This document shows, piece by piece, positions 1 to 7,256 of a DNA stretch of 9,556 nt. This DNA comes from Thermoprotei archaeon. Lineage in GTDB: Archaea; Thermoproteota; Thermoprotei; Thermofilales; B20-G17. Made by a program: the position numbers and the translations under genes. The notes under the pieces were generated by a model. It was given only the letters and a program-made list of their open reading frames with translations. It did not search any database and was not told the DNA's origin. The stretch covers positions 1 through 9,556 of the forward strand of contig QMSC01000039.1 of assembly GCA_003649515.1 (NCBI GenBank), in the 5' to 3' direction. Positions within the stretch are counted from its first letter, which is position 1. The number at the start of each line of letters is the position of its first letter.

Positions 1-413
1 AAAAATACCTAATAATAAGCGACCTCATCTTGATAGATAAGTCTATGCTTAACTGCTAACCCATAATTATAATGCGTTCTCAATCTGTCCATATGGCTTT
101 AGTAATTCTTTCTTAACCTTCTCTTAATCCAGTTCTGGAATTAATACTTTCAAGAACTCAACATCTATCACTAATCTTACTAGATTAGGCTCTCAAAAGA
201 TTTCAATTAGAAGAAAAATTGAAAATACTATTAACCATCATCCACTATCGGACAAACTGACCTCTCCTCAACCCTACCCCCATACCCAGTTAGCTGGATG
301 ACAACTGATAGCTAATAAAGGTGGTATTCTATACGGCTTAAGAGCAAGGGTGAACTTTTGAGTATTGATAAGTTTTAATCTCGTTATAGGGCTTTTCAAC
401 TATATTAGTTAAA
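1..413. other. Left flank, no gene found
   Basis: I see no convincing coding region or RNA gene in this stretch. The first ~240 bases are AT-rich; the rest is closer to the composition of the operon. It contains a few short inverted repeats: TTAAT-CCAG/CTGG-A-ATTAA at 124-144 (one bulged A), a perfect 7-bp CTAATCT/AGATTAG with a TACT loop at 171-188, and TTAGCT/AGCTAA at 290-295 and 310-315. If the tRNA fragment at 445-480 is an attachment site, this flank would be host DNA downstream of the original tRNA gene, outside the inserted element. That assignment is inference from the fragment's orientation. Confidence 0.5.
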
Positions 414-623
414 TCAGCTATTAGAAGAATAAAAGTACTTATAGTGGGGCCGCCGGGATTTGAACCCGGGGTTTCTCGATAAACATCGCTTGGCCGTAGA
501 GTATCCTATCCCTATTAGTTGACAGCCTTCTTTTAATGTTAGCCCTTTTCCCACAAAGTTGATCAACTTCTTCCTCACACTCTCATTCCACTTAGATGGT
601 CTCCCACTCCAAAAGATACTTGG
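414..623 (-). pseudogene. HTH protein remnant fused in frame to the tRNA 3' end
   Basis: A minus-strand frame is open from 623 down to a TGA at 414-416 (69 codons). It encodes GRPSKWNESVRKK followed by LTLKEGCQLIGIGYSTAKR and then RNPGF. This has the pattern of a helix-turn-helix: a basic GRP lead, a first helix, a glycine turn (IG-IGYS) and a recognition helix. The last residues (PGFKSRRPHYK) are read through the tRNA T-arm and acceptor stem, and the frame stops 29 bases past the tRNA end. No ATG precedes the conserved part: two in-frame TGA codons lie at 624-626 and 633-635. The only candidate start, GTG at 576-578, would cut off the GRP motif and has a poor ribosome binding site. It is therefore probably the surviving part of a gene on an integrated element, possibly the N-terminal piece of an integrase split at its own attachment site, as in SSV-type archaeal elements. 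No catalytic integrase residues are visible, so the family is unproven. Confidence 0.45.
445..480 (-). tRNA. 3' fragment of a tRNA gene (candidate attachment site)
   Basis: On the minus strand this reads as a tRNA 3' end: discriminator A at 445, acceptor strand CGGCCCC (446-452), T-stem CCGGG/CCCGG (465-469 and 453-457) and a canonical TTCAAAT loop (458-464). Before it come five bases of variable loop (470-474) and a possible 3' anticodon-stem strand TCGAG (475-479). CCA is not encoded. The matching 5' acceptor strand GGGGCCG does not occur on the minus strand between 481 and 1052 or below 445, so neither an ordinary intron nor a permuted gene within the window completes it. Integrases that use tRNA genes leave exactly such a 3' duplicate at one border of the inserted element. 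A split tRNA 3'-half gene is an alternative. The acceptor and T-arm would suit a proline tRNA, but there is no anticodon to prove it. Confidence 0.65.
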
Positions 624-774
624 TCAGCCGCATCAAAACCGACAACCCTAAAGTAAGGGACGCGATGGAGAAAATTGGGCTAACCACATCTAAAGACGCC
701 TAGGAACACCGCCGGATCCAGTAAAGCCCCCCTCCTAATGGAGAGAAGGAGTTTATAGAGTGGCACCTCCTTTG
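624..774. other. Intergenic stretch without convincing gene
   Basis: Between the HTH remnant and the hairpin cluster I find no supported gene. A 35-codon plus-strand frame (596-703) and an open minus-strand frame opposite it are both present, but neither has a ribosome binding site or a recognisable fold. Two short hairpins occur: CTCC-TAAT-GGAG (732-743) and AAGGAG/CTCCTT (746-751 and 767-772). The minus strand carries AAAGGAGG at about 768-775, a good ribosome binding site motif, but no start codon follows at a sensible distance. Confidence 0.4.
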
Positions 775-852
775 GTAGATAACCTTATCTACTTGAAGTT
801 TTGTGTGGGCAAAACTACAAGGGTAGGGGTATTCCCTAGGTATTTCATGTAG
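775..852. repeat. Cluster of perfect inverted repeats
   Basis: Three or four hairpins follow one another with almost no spacer. GTAGATAA/TTATCTAC (775-782, 785-792) is an 8-bp palindrome around CC. AGTTTTG/CAAAACT (797-803, 810-816) is a perfect 7-bp stem with a 6-base loop. CTACA/TGTAG (815-819, 848-852) encloses TAGGG/CCCTA (824-828, 834-838). No protein is encoded across them. They lie 200-280 bases upstream of the methyltransferase gene. They could form a structured RNA on either strand, operator sites or decayed mobile-element ends. The pairing is seen directly; the role is unknown. Confidence 0.5.
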
Positions 853-882
853 GCCGAGTAACTTGGACAAAATTCAAGGAGC

Positions 883-933
883 GGATACCCTCAATTCACT
901 GAAAATCCTATTATCTCAATTTTGGGGTATGCC
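883..933. repeat. Inverted repeat upstream of the operon
   Basis: GGATACCC (883-890) pairs with GGGTATGCC (925-933) as 8 bp with a single bulged G, enclosing a 34-base AT-rich interior. CTCAATT is present twice in the same orientation (890-896 and 915-921). The repeat sits just upstream of the TATA-like sites of the operon, so binding of a regulator is possible but not shown. Confidence 0.35.
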
Positions 934-961
934 TAACTGCCAGGATGTGGTTTTGTCTATA

Positions 962-986
962 ATACTTATAAGAGGGGGTTTTATAG
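962..986 (+). promoter_or_regulatory. TATA-like promoter region of the four-gene operon
   Basis: Two archaeal TATA-box candidates are visible: CTTATAAG (965-972) and TTTTATAG (979-986). With the usual distance of about 25 bases to the start of transcription, the first would start RNA near 995 and the second near 1010, giving a short 5' leader of some 45-60 bases before the TTG start at 1053. No clear BRE can be picked for either. This is the only good promoter candidate before gene 1; no other is evident inside the operon, where the gaps are only 4-8 bases. Confidence 0.4.
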
Positions 987-1016
987 AAAAAGTGTATGAC
1001 TAAGGGGGAGACATAT

Positions 1017-1034
1017 ATGGATACATACAGGTAG
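1017..1034 (+). promoter_or_regulatory. Possible five-codon leader ORF
   Basis: An ATG at 1017 follows a purine-rich AGGGGGAG (1003-1010) at a good ribosome-binding distance and reads M-D-T-Y-R before TAG at 1032-1034, ending 18 bases before the TTG start of the methyltransferase gene. Its ribosome site is as good as or better than that of the real gene. It may be chance, or it may limit translation of gene 1. No function can be read from the peptide. Confidence 0.2.
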
Positions 1035-1038
1035 TGAA

Positions 1039-1044
1039 GGGGGT
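1039..1044 (+). promoter_or_regulatory. Ribosome binding site deciding the TTG start
   Basis: GGGGGT lies 8 bases before TTG at 1053, one mismatch from the archaeal GGAGGT consensus. An in-frame TGA at 1035-1037 excludes any earlier start, and the next in-frame ATG is 30 codons downstream without such a site. Confidence 0.5.
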
Positions 1045-1052
1045 CGTTTAGC

Positions 1053-4022
1053 TTGAAAGTTGAGAAGAGACTTGTTGAAGAGTGGCTTCCACTTTATGAG
1101 CTTAAAAATGATTCGGAAGCTGAGCAATCTTTTGGGAAAATGAGCGTGAAACGATATAAAGATGCCTGCCTACGCTTAGGAATGAGAAGGAAGAAATGGG
1201 TTTTCTTTGACCCCAAGATCAGGAGTCTTCATCTTTGGCTAGCTCGCAGGCCGTGTGGACTTTCCAGAGCCTTGACTTTGGCTTGCTTCCTAGCACCCGA
1301 AGACAGAGAGGTGTTTAATGAGGTAATTGGCCTCACTAAACTCTCGCAGTTGGATCACTATCCTCCACTCATATTATATACAAACCCCAATCGCACTTTG
1401 CTTGCTAGCAGATTGAATAGAGATTTGAAGGATATCGTTGTGGTTGACCCTATGGCAGGTGGCGGAGCAATACCGCTTGAATCTTTACGACTCGGATTAA
1501 GGACAATAGCTATTGAGTATAATCCCGTTGCTTATATAATACTTAAAGCAACTCTTGAATATCCTGCAAAATATGGTGAAAAGCTATACGAAGATGTTAG
1601 AGAGGAAGCCAAGGCTCTCATAGAGTATGCTAAGAATGAATTAAGCAAATACTATGCTGAAGACGCCTATAACTATATAATTGCTAGAGGTGTTAAATGC
1701 CCTAACCCTGACTGTAATGGGCTGGTTCCCATAATTCATGGAACAAGGTTGCGTCGAAACGGACCTTACATCAATTTCCAGTTCAATAAAAAAGAGAAGA
1801 AATTTAAGGTGAGTGTTGCTGACGAAGAAACTGAATTCGAGAAGCTTAGGTGCCCATATTGCGGTAGGCCCTTCACCAGGGATGAGGTGTTTAGTCAGTG
1901 GATACCCAAACACAAGGAAATACTAAGGATAGCATTAGAAGGTGATGTGGAAAAAGCCAAAGACTATGTTGACGTGTTAATCCGAACTCACATCCCCCTT
2001 CTGAAGCAGATTAGAAGAGGCTTCGCACCTTGTGAAGATGAAGATGTTGATAGGCTTGTCAATGCATACTTGGACCTAGCGAGGCAAGCGAAGAAGCTTA
2101 AGCAGTATCTACCAAACTCGCCAATACCGAAAGAGAATGATGTGTTCAAGCCTATCAAGAGCCTCGGCATCGATTATTGGTATGAGCTATTTAATCCAAG
2201 GCAGCTACTAGTATTCCTAAAACTCGTTAAGTATGTAAGTGAGAGGACAAAGGAGCTAACTAGGGATAAAGGAGAGTACGGCGCCGCTATTGCGACATAT
2301 TTAGCGTTAGGCTTGGACAAACTTTTCAATTATAATAACATCACAACAATGTGGCATACAACTCACGGTGTCATGAAATCCCTAGATGCTCATTACTCCG
2401 CTAAGAGAAGCGTAAGCTTAGGGCTTGAATATTGCGAAGCCAAACGTATAGATTTAGCTCTTGATTGGGCTTTTGAGCCAGATGCCGCCAAGCCTACTGC
2501 CACTCGTGGGGGCCTCTGCCCTGTGCTTAAGCAATTATGCAAATGGCTTCACGGATTGGGCGACAGGGTTGAGGTTTACATGGGAGATGCCCGTGAGCTG
2601 TCGAAAATTATAGGCGAGCGGTCAGTGGATCTGGTGAACGTCGATCCGCCCTACTTTAATCAGCATTTCTACAGCGACTTAAGCGAGTTTTTCTGGCAAT
2701 TTTTGATGCTAATGCTAAAACCAGCAATAGATGCTGGCTTCTTATTCAACAGAGATGAGAGCCGAGGAAGAGTGGAGTGCCTAGTATCAGGATGGAGCCC
2801 CTCGTTACCAATAGTACCGCGTGCTGGAGAAATTATTGTAAGAAGAGGGAGAGGAAAGCCTGACGTTGCTGAGGTATCGTTCACCAAGGAATGGTGGAGA
2901 GAACAGATGTGGAGATTCTTTACAGAATGCTACAACACGCTGAAAGATGACGGCATATTAATCGTTTGGTATACCCATACTGACCCTCAAGCTTGGGCGG
3001 CCGTGTTAAGTGGTCTTTATGCCAGCAGGTTCGTGTTGAGTAAAATTTGGAATGTAAGGACGGAAATGCAAACAAGACAGGTCGCTTTAACAGGATCAGC
3101 CTTCTTCACATCCCTGATCCTAGTTGCTAGGAAGACAGGTGAAAGCGTTATTGTTGGGGAACGTACTCTGAAAGAACTTCTATTTAACGAGCGAGTTAAA
3201 GAAGTAATAACGGAATCAGTTGCAGATGCCCTTCAAAGTGCCAGAGTGTCGGGTGCCTCAGACAAGGAAGCCTACGTCATGGCTTTAGCAGGAGCAATAG
3301 CTGGAGCCACTAGGATACGTAACCCAGCGGTGGAGACTGCTGAATTTGTTGCTTCCGAAACGCTTAACAAATATATGGGTGAAGCCCGCGAACGGGAAAT
3401 CGCCAGACGTATGTTCAAAAGAACTTCAGAATTTTTCCGTGGCAAACTGTATCCAGTCGCACTATACCTTGGAGCCTCAAGGGTTCTTGAAGAAAAGCTT
3501 AAAAGAGCTGGATTATCCGAGGAACAAAGGAGGCTTATCGTTGGAGCGGACGACATTACCAAGGCCTACCTGATATTTTGGCTCTCTACAAGATATGTTG
3601 AGGAGGGGGCGAGGGCCTTTGTGGACTACGATTTTGCAGAGAAGATATGTAAGATCCTAGACATAAGGATCAGCACGATGGAAACCTATGGTTTAGTGAA
3701 AAAGCTTCAAAAGACCGCTTATACGGTGCTCTTTGGACGCGGTATGTTTGAAGCCGTTAGAAATAGGCTTGAACTTCTTGAAAGGACTGTTGCGGGTCAA
3801 GCCATATACCTTCTTAAGCTTATCGTAGACTCGCCTATTAGAGATGATGAAGAGCGGTGTGCAAGGGATGTTCTGAGTAAAAAACCTGTAAGCAAGCAGG
3901 TTGTAGCCACTGCCATATTCCTGCTAAGAACAGCTCTTAAGGACGAGTTAGAGAGTGCATCTATATCTGAATTTAGAAAACCGTTCATTGAAGGTGTGCT
4001 TAAAACCCTATATGCCAGGTGA
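1053..4022 (+). CDS. DUF1156-type DNA methyltransferase with zinc ribbon (BREX PglX-like)
   Basis: Predicted S-adenosylmethionine-dependent DNA methyltransferase, probably adenine-N6, of the DUF1156/COG1743 family; 989 residues with a TTG start. The N-terminus carries the family signature HLWLARRP (residues 60-67). The SAM-binding motif DPMAGGG is at 132-138, with IEYNPVA (154-160) as the following acidic strand. A zinc ribbon is formed by C216-x4-C221 and C267-x2-C270. The catalytic motif is DPPY (531-534). A strand-like segment GSAFFTSLILVARK near 680-693 closes the methylase fold, and a helical region of about 290 residues follows with no motif I know. The nearly 400 residues between SAM motif and DPPY probably include target recognition. 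It is first in a tight operon with a DUF499 ATPase and a PglZ-like protein, the arrangement of BREX/Pgl defence loci; from memory, type 3 BREX uses this methylase class (PglXI). The expected role is marking host DNA. Family assignment is strong; target base and site are unknown. Confidence 0.9.
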   Translation: MKVEKRLVEEWLPLYELKNDSEAEQSFGKMSVKRYKDACLRLGMRRKKWVFFDPKIRSLHLWLARRPCGLSRALTLACFLAPEDREVFNEVIGLTKLSQLDHYPPLILYTNPNRTLLASRLNRDLKDIVVVDPMAGGGAIPLESLRLGLRTIAIEYNPVAYIILKATLEYPAKYGEKLYEDVREEAKALIEYAKNELSKYYAEDAYNYIIARGVKCPNPDCNGLVPIIHGTRLRRNGPYINFQFNKKEKKFKVSVADEETEFEKLRCPYCGRPFTRDEVFSQWIPKHKEILRIALEGDVEKAKDYVDVLIRTHIPLLKQIRRGFAPCEDEDVDRLVNAYLDLARQAKKLKQYLPNSPIPKENDVFKPIKSLGIDYWYELFNPRQLLVFLKLVKYVSERTKELTRDKGEYGAAIATYLALGLDKLFNYNNITTMWHTTHGVMKSLDAHYSAKRSVSLGLEYCEAKRIDLALDWAFEPDAAKPTATRGGLCPVLKQLCKWLHGLGDRVEVYMGDARELSKIIGERSVDLVNVDPPYFNQHFYSDLSEFFWQFLMLMLKPAIDAGFLFNRDESRGRVECLVSGWSPSLPIVPRAGEIIVRRGRGKPDVAEVSFTKEWWREQMWRFFTECYNTLKDDGILIVWYTHTDPQAWAAVLSGLYASRFVLSKIWNVRTEMQTRQVALTGSAFFTSLILVARKTGESVIVGERTLKELLFNERVKEVITESVADALQSARVSGASDKEAYVMALAGAIAGATRIRNPAVETAEFVASETLNKYMGEAREREIARRMFKRTSEFFRGKLYPVALYLGASRVLEEKLKRAGLSEEQRRLIVGADDITKAYLIFWLSTRYVEEGARAFVDYDFAEKICKILDIRISTMETYGLVKKLQKTAYTVLFGRGMFEAVRNRLELLERTVAGQAIYLLKLIVDSPIRDDEERCARDVLSKKPVSKQVVATAIFLLRTALKDELESASISEFRKPFIEGVLKTLYAR

Positions 4023-4029
4023 GAAAATG
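4018..4029 (+). promoter_or_regulatory. Stop codon inside the ribosome binding site (gene 1 to gene 2)
   Basis: GGTGAG (4018-4023) contains the TGA stop of the methyltransferase gene (4020-4022) and precedes ATG at 4027. This supports ATG 4027 over the in-frame upstream ATG codons at 3955 and 4012, which overlap the methyltransferase gene and lack a ribosome site. The layout suggests translational coupling. Confidence 0.5.
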
Positions 4030-7000
4030 GCGGAGGAAAAAGTCCCGGTTTTAAGGGATGCTATAGAGCCATCTGACCTCGTTTTCGCCTACAAAGACCT
4101 TGACGTTAGAAACTATGTTGGAAGACTAGCGCCAAGCCTTGGCTTACTGATCATACACAAGCTATACGAGCCGACAGCAGCCATCTCAAAGGAGTTCGTT
4201 GACTGCGAGCTCTTTCTAGGAATGACCGAGCTTTCCCCTTTTATAGAGGCCCTCAAAATTGTTAACAAAACTCTTCAAGCCAGTTCAGGGGCTGTCACTA
4301 TATCGTTAACGCATGAGATGGGATTCGGAAAAACCCATTTTGAAACTCTTCTTTTCCACCTATACACAGAAGTTCCGAAAAGATGGAAAAACATCACAAG
4401 CAAACCTGTGTTGGAAGACGCTGTTCAAAAATTAACAGAAGAAAGTCTTTATAAGCTGGATGTAGCTAACAAAACCTTTGTTCTACCCCTTGACTTGAAA
4501 ACCATCCCACAGTTGATAGATCCATATGATGCCCTATTTGAAAACTGCGCTAGGATAATTGAAGAATATAAGGAGGCTGAAAAAGAGGTGGTAGAGTTTA
4601 TTAGAAAACTAAAAAACGTTAAGCCTGAGAGGGCTGCAATCGATTTAGCTAGGTTCATAAAGAAGACTGGTATCACAACTCCATTTCTGATATTGTTAGA
4701 TGAAGTTTACGCCCGTGTTTTTGAAACAGTTGAAGGTGGAGACCGCAGACAAATCCAAAGCCTCATAAACCTCATGATTTTCCTTACTTCCTTCATCGAT
4801 GCTATAAAAGAACATTCTCCAGTGGTGCTTGTGTACGCCTCTGCACAACAAGACATTAACAGATGGGAGGATCTAGCCAAATTAAAGGAATACTTTGCAA
4901 AGCAGGATCCAATAGTGGCCAACTTAATCCTAACGGTGGAGCACTTTAAAGAAAGAACCTCGAGGAAAGAAGTAGTCTCTGTTAGGCATATGACTAAAGA
5001 TGAAGCCGTAGACGTAGTTTTAAAAAGGCTGATTCAATACAAGGCTGATAGAGGGAAAATAAGCAAGCGTGTTGCATCAGTTTGTAGGAATGTAGTGAAA
5101 GAATATACAACCGAACACGTTGCAGAAATGTATTATAACCTGCTTCTGAAGACCTACCCGTTCGTTCCAACTTATCGTTACTTCGCAGAAAAACTTTTAA
5201 CACCAACTGTAGGCGGCGACCTACCGAAAACTCAGCATGTGAGAGACTTGTTAAGGGTAACGTCCTCTCTTATCGCCAAAGTTTACGAAAGCGAAGATTG
5301 GAACAACGCCTCGCTCATAGGCCTGTCCCATCTGACCCACGACGACGTTAACCACTTGCTGGAGGAAAAATACTCTATGGAGTGGGGGCGTCTATATGCG
5401 AGGTGCAGGGACTCGCTTACTGAAATAAAAGATGCGGATTGTAGGGGCCTTGCAGAGAAAATGTTGCCTATAGTCTACGTCAAATCTTTAACAACAAATA
5501 TTTCGAAGTTGCTTGACATGATCCGCACTCCGGAAATGTTGCCACGTGAAGAGATAGTTGCAAGGGGCACATCCATAGACGACATAATCTTCTCTCTTGT
5601 TGGGACTGTCTCCACAGAACTTCTGAAGTCTAAATTACATGAAGCATATAATAGGCTTGCTAAATCCCCCTCAATCATCGATGTGGAACATGAACGGAAA
5701 AAGTACCTCTTAATGTCTTTTGTCTTCAACCCAATGGAGTTAATCGAGTCTTTCAAAAATGAGGAAATGGCAAGGTTCAGAACTCCAGAAGGGACAGTGA
5801 AGTATCAAGAAATGGTAGAGTATTTCAGAAACCAGCTTGAAGCCGATTATAACATAACCGGAAAGTTTGCTGAAAAAAGCGAGGAGGCCGGAAGGCCTAA
5901 ACTGGTTCTCATCAACTATGACACCATGATTTCTGTGGATGAAAGAGGCAGGCCCAGATTCGTCAACTACTTGGATAGAGATCGTTTCACAATTTTGGTT
6001 TTAACGCCCTGGAGTGTCGCGAGAAGGCTGATTGAAAGCAAAGAGCCAATTGACTTAGTGGAGAAAATTAGGGAGATCATCCAAAAGTTTAAGGGAGATA
6101 TCCAGTATCCTAACATGTTCGCAATAGTGGTGCCCAGCATTGAAAAAGGGCTTCTCCAAAGGCTTTGCAATAGAATAGCGGAAGTAAACGCAGCCAAAAA
6201 AGTTGTTAGTCACCTTAGAGTGGAAAAAGTTGAAGAGTACAGGAAGAAAAGGCTTGAGCTTGCAAGAAGAGCCCCCACCTATCAGACGTTAATTCCCCTT
6301 CTAAAGGAAAGGGAGGAGAGATTCGAGGATATAATATTGGAAGTCATGGACGCCCTACAGAAGAAAATCGAGGATTACGCCAAAAACATCACTAACACAG
6401 CAGTTCAAGACTATATAACTGAACTTGTGGGATCTTTTAAAAACATCATCTATTTCGACGTAAACAAAAACGTATTCGTAAAGGATGCGATGAGGGTTAG
6501 ATATGAACTCAGAGATAATAAATTTGAGAAAATATACGGGGAACTACCAGCATGGATAGCAGACGCAACCATCAGCAAGTGTGGTGTAGATAAGCGAGAC
6601 TCGATAATTTCAAAGCTTATTTCATATATTATGGATCCCTACGTGGAAAAGCATAAAGAGGATCTAGTTAAAGGGAAGAGGATCCTCATTAAAGTGAGGC
6701 CCTTGGTAGAGGCTGCAATGAGAGGTTGGAAGGACCTGCCAATAAGGCCATTGTCGAGGAAAGAGATGGAAAGTGCCCTTACGGGAATAATGGGCCCCCG
6801 TCTAATTGCTGGAATGAATGTGAAAGTATTCCTTCTAACCAGAAATGGGGAAAGATTCATGGCAATAGAACTCATGGAGAAGCCACCTCCACCTCCTCCA
6901 CCTCCTCCTCAAGTTAATGCTATTAAGATCTGGGAAATAGGTAACGTCATCATCGGCATGGAGCTCCTCCGAAAAGATAAGCTGGGCGATAATGTGAAAT

Positions 7001-7248
7001 ATATTGACATCAGCATTGAAACCATAGATGAATGTAGCTTCCGCATCACTAAGGCATCGCTGGAAGATTTAGAGTGGATTATAGGTGAAGATCCAATTAA
7101 CGCATTCATAAGTAGGCTCTCCTCCATAAGCCCTCTAGTAAAATTCGCTAGATTACACATTAAACTATCAACGCCTATGGAAAAACAAAAGGTAGAGAAA
7201 ACAATTATAAGTTTAGGAGTATCAGAAGATAACTTCTCCACAGAGTAG
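4027..7248 (+). CDS. DUF499-type AAA+ ATPase (BrxC/PglY-like)
   Basis: Large predicted ATPase of the DUF499/COG1483 family, 1073 residues from ATG 4027. The nucleotide site is a modified Walker A, HEMGFGKTH (GFGKT at 99-103, K102): the first glycine of GxxxxGKT is absent. Walker B is LILLDE (221-226), and PVVLVYASAQQD (265-276) is in the right place for a sensor strand. The middle (about 280-930) is mostly charged helical sequence. Nine consecutive prolines (953-961) separate a C-terminal domain of about 110 residues. No signal peptide or membrane segment is seen, so it should be cytoplasmic. In BREX loci a protein of this size and ATPase type (BrxC/PglY) sits beside the methylase and PglZ; DUF499 partners of DUF1156 methylases are also known from archaeal defence islands. 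It probably powers complex assembly or DNA sensing. The family call is good; the mechanism is inference. It starts 4 bases after gene 1 and ends 8 bases before gene 3. Confidence 0.85.
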   Translation: MAEEKVPVLRDAIEPSDLVFAYKDLDVRNYVGRLAPSLGLLIIHKLYEPTAAISKEFVDCELFLGMTELSPFIEALKIVNKTLQASSGAVTISLTHEMGFGKTHFETLLFHLYTEVPKRWKNITSKPVLEDAVQKLTEESLYKLDVANKTFVLPLDLKTIPQLIDPYDALFENCARIIEEYKEAEKEVVEFIRKLKNVKPERAAIDLARFIKKTGITTPFLILLDEVYARVFETVEGGDRRQIQSLINLMIFLTSFIDAIKEHSPVVLVYASAQQDINRWEDLAKLKEYFAKQDPIVANLILTVEHFKERTSRKEVVSVRHMTKDEAVDVVLKRLIQYKADRGKISKRVASVCRNVVKEYTTEHVAEMYYNLLLKTYPFVPTYRYFAEKLLTPTVGGDLPKTQHVRDLLRVTSSLIAKVYESEDWNNASLIGLSHLTHDDVNHLLEEKYSMEWGRLYARCRDSLTEIKDADCRGLAEKMLPIVYVKSLTTNISKLLDMIRTPEMLPREEIVARGTSIDDIIFSLVGTVSTELLKSKLHEAYNRLAKSPSIIDVEHERKKYLLMSFVFNPMELIESFKNEEMARFRTPEGTVKYQEMVEYFRNQLEADYNITGKFAEKSEEAGRPKLVLINYDTMISVDERGRPRFVNYLDRDRFTILVLTPWSVARRLIESKEPIDLVEKIREIIQKFKGDIQYPNMFAIVVPSIEKGLLQRLCNRIAEVNAAKKVVSHLRVEKVEEYRKKRLELARRAPTYQTLIPLLKEREERFEDIILEVMDALQKKIEDYAKNITNTAVQDYITELVGSFKNIIYFDVNKNVFVKDAMRVRYELRDNKFEKIYGELPAWIADATISKCGVDKRDSIISKLISYIMDPYVEKHKEDLVKGKRILIKVRPLVEAAMRGWKDLPIRPLSRKEMESALTGIMGPRLIAGMNVKVFLLTRNGERFMAIELMEKPPPPPPPPPQVNAIKIWEIGNVIIGMELLRKDKLGDNVKYIDISIETIDECSFRITKASLEDLEWIIGEDPINAFISRLSSISPLVKFARLHIKLSTPMEKQKVEKTIISLGVSEDNFSTE
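6883..6909 (+). repeat. Nine-codon polyproline tract
   Basis: CCA and CCT codons alternate irregularly to encode nine prolines (residues 953-961 of the ATPase). The tract is a 27-base C/T-only run with repeated CCTCC units. It most likely forms a rigid linker before the C-terminal domain. Runs of this length stall ribosomes and normally need aIF5A, and the simple repeat is prone to length change. Confidence 0.8.
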
Positions 7249-7256
7249 ATAGAACC

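Noticed and set aside
596..703. 35-codon plus-strand ORF starting at ATG 596, ending in KIGLTTSKDA
   Set aside because: It has a protein-like look, but no ribosome site, no promoter and no recognisable fold. It partly overlaps the HTH remnant on the other strand. Possibly a decayed fragment, not supported as a gene.
761..774. CACCTCCTTT string resembling the 3' end of 16S rRNA
   Set aside because: The sequence before it has none of the conserved terminal helix of 16S rRNA. The match is a short coincidence within a hairpin.
3955..4026. N-terminal extension of the ATPase from the upstream in-frame ATG codons at 3955 or 4012
   Set aside because: It would overlap the methyltransferase C-terminus. 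Neither ATG has a ribosome site, whereas ATG 4027 follows GGTGAG at the right distance.
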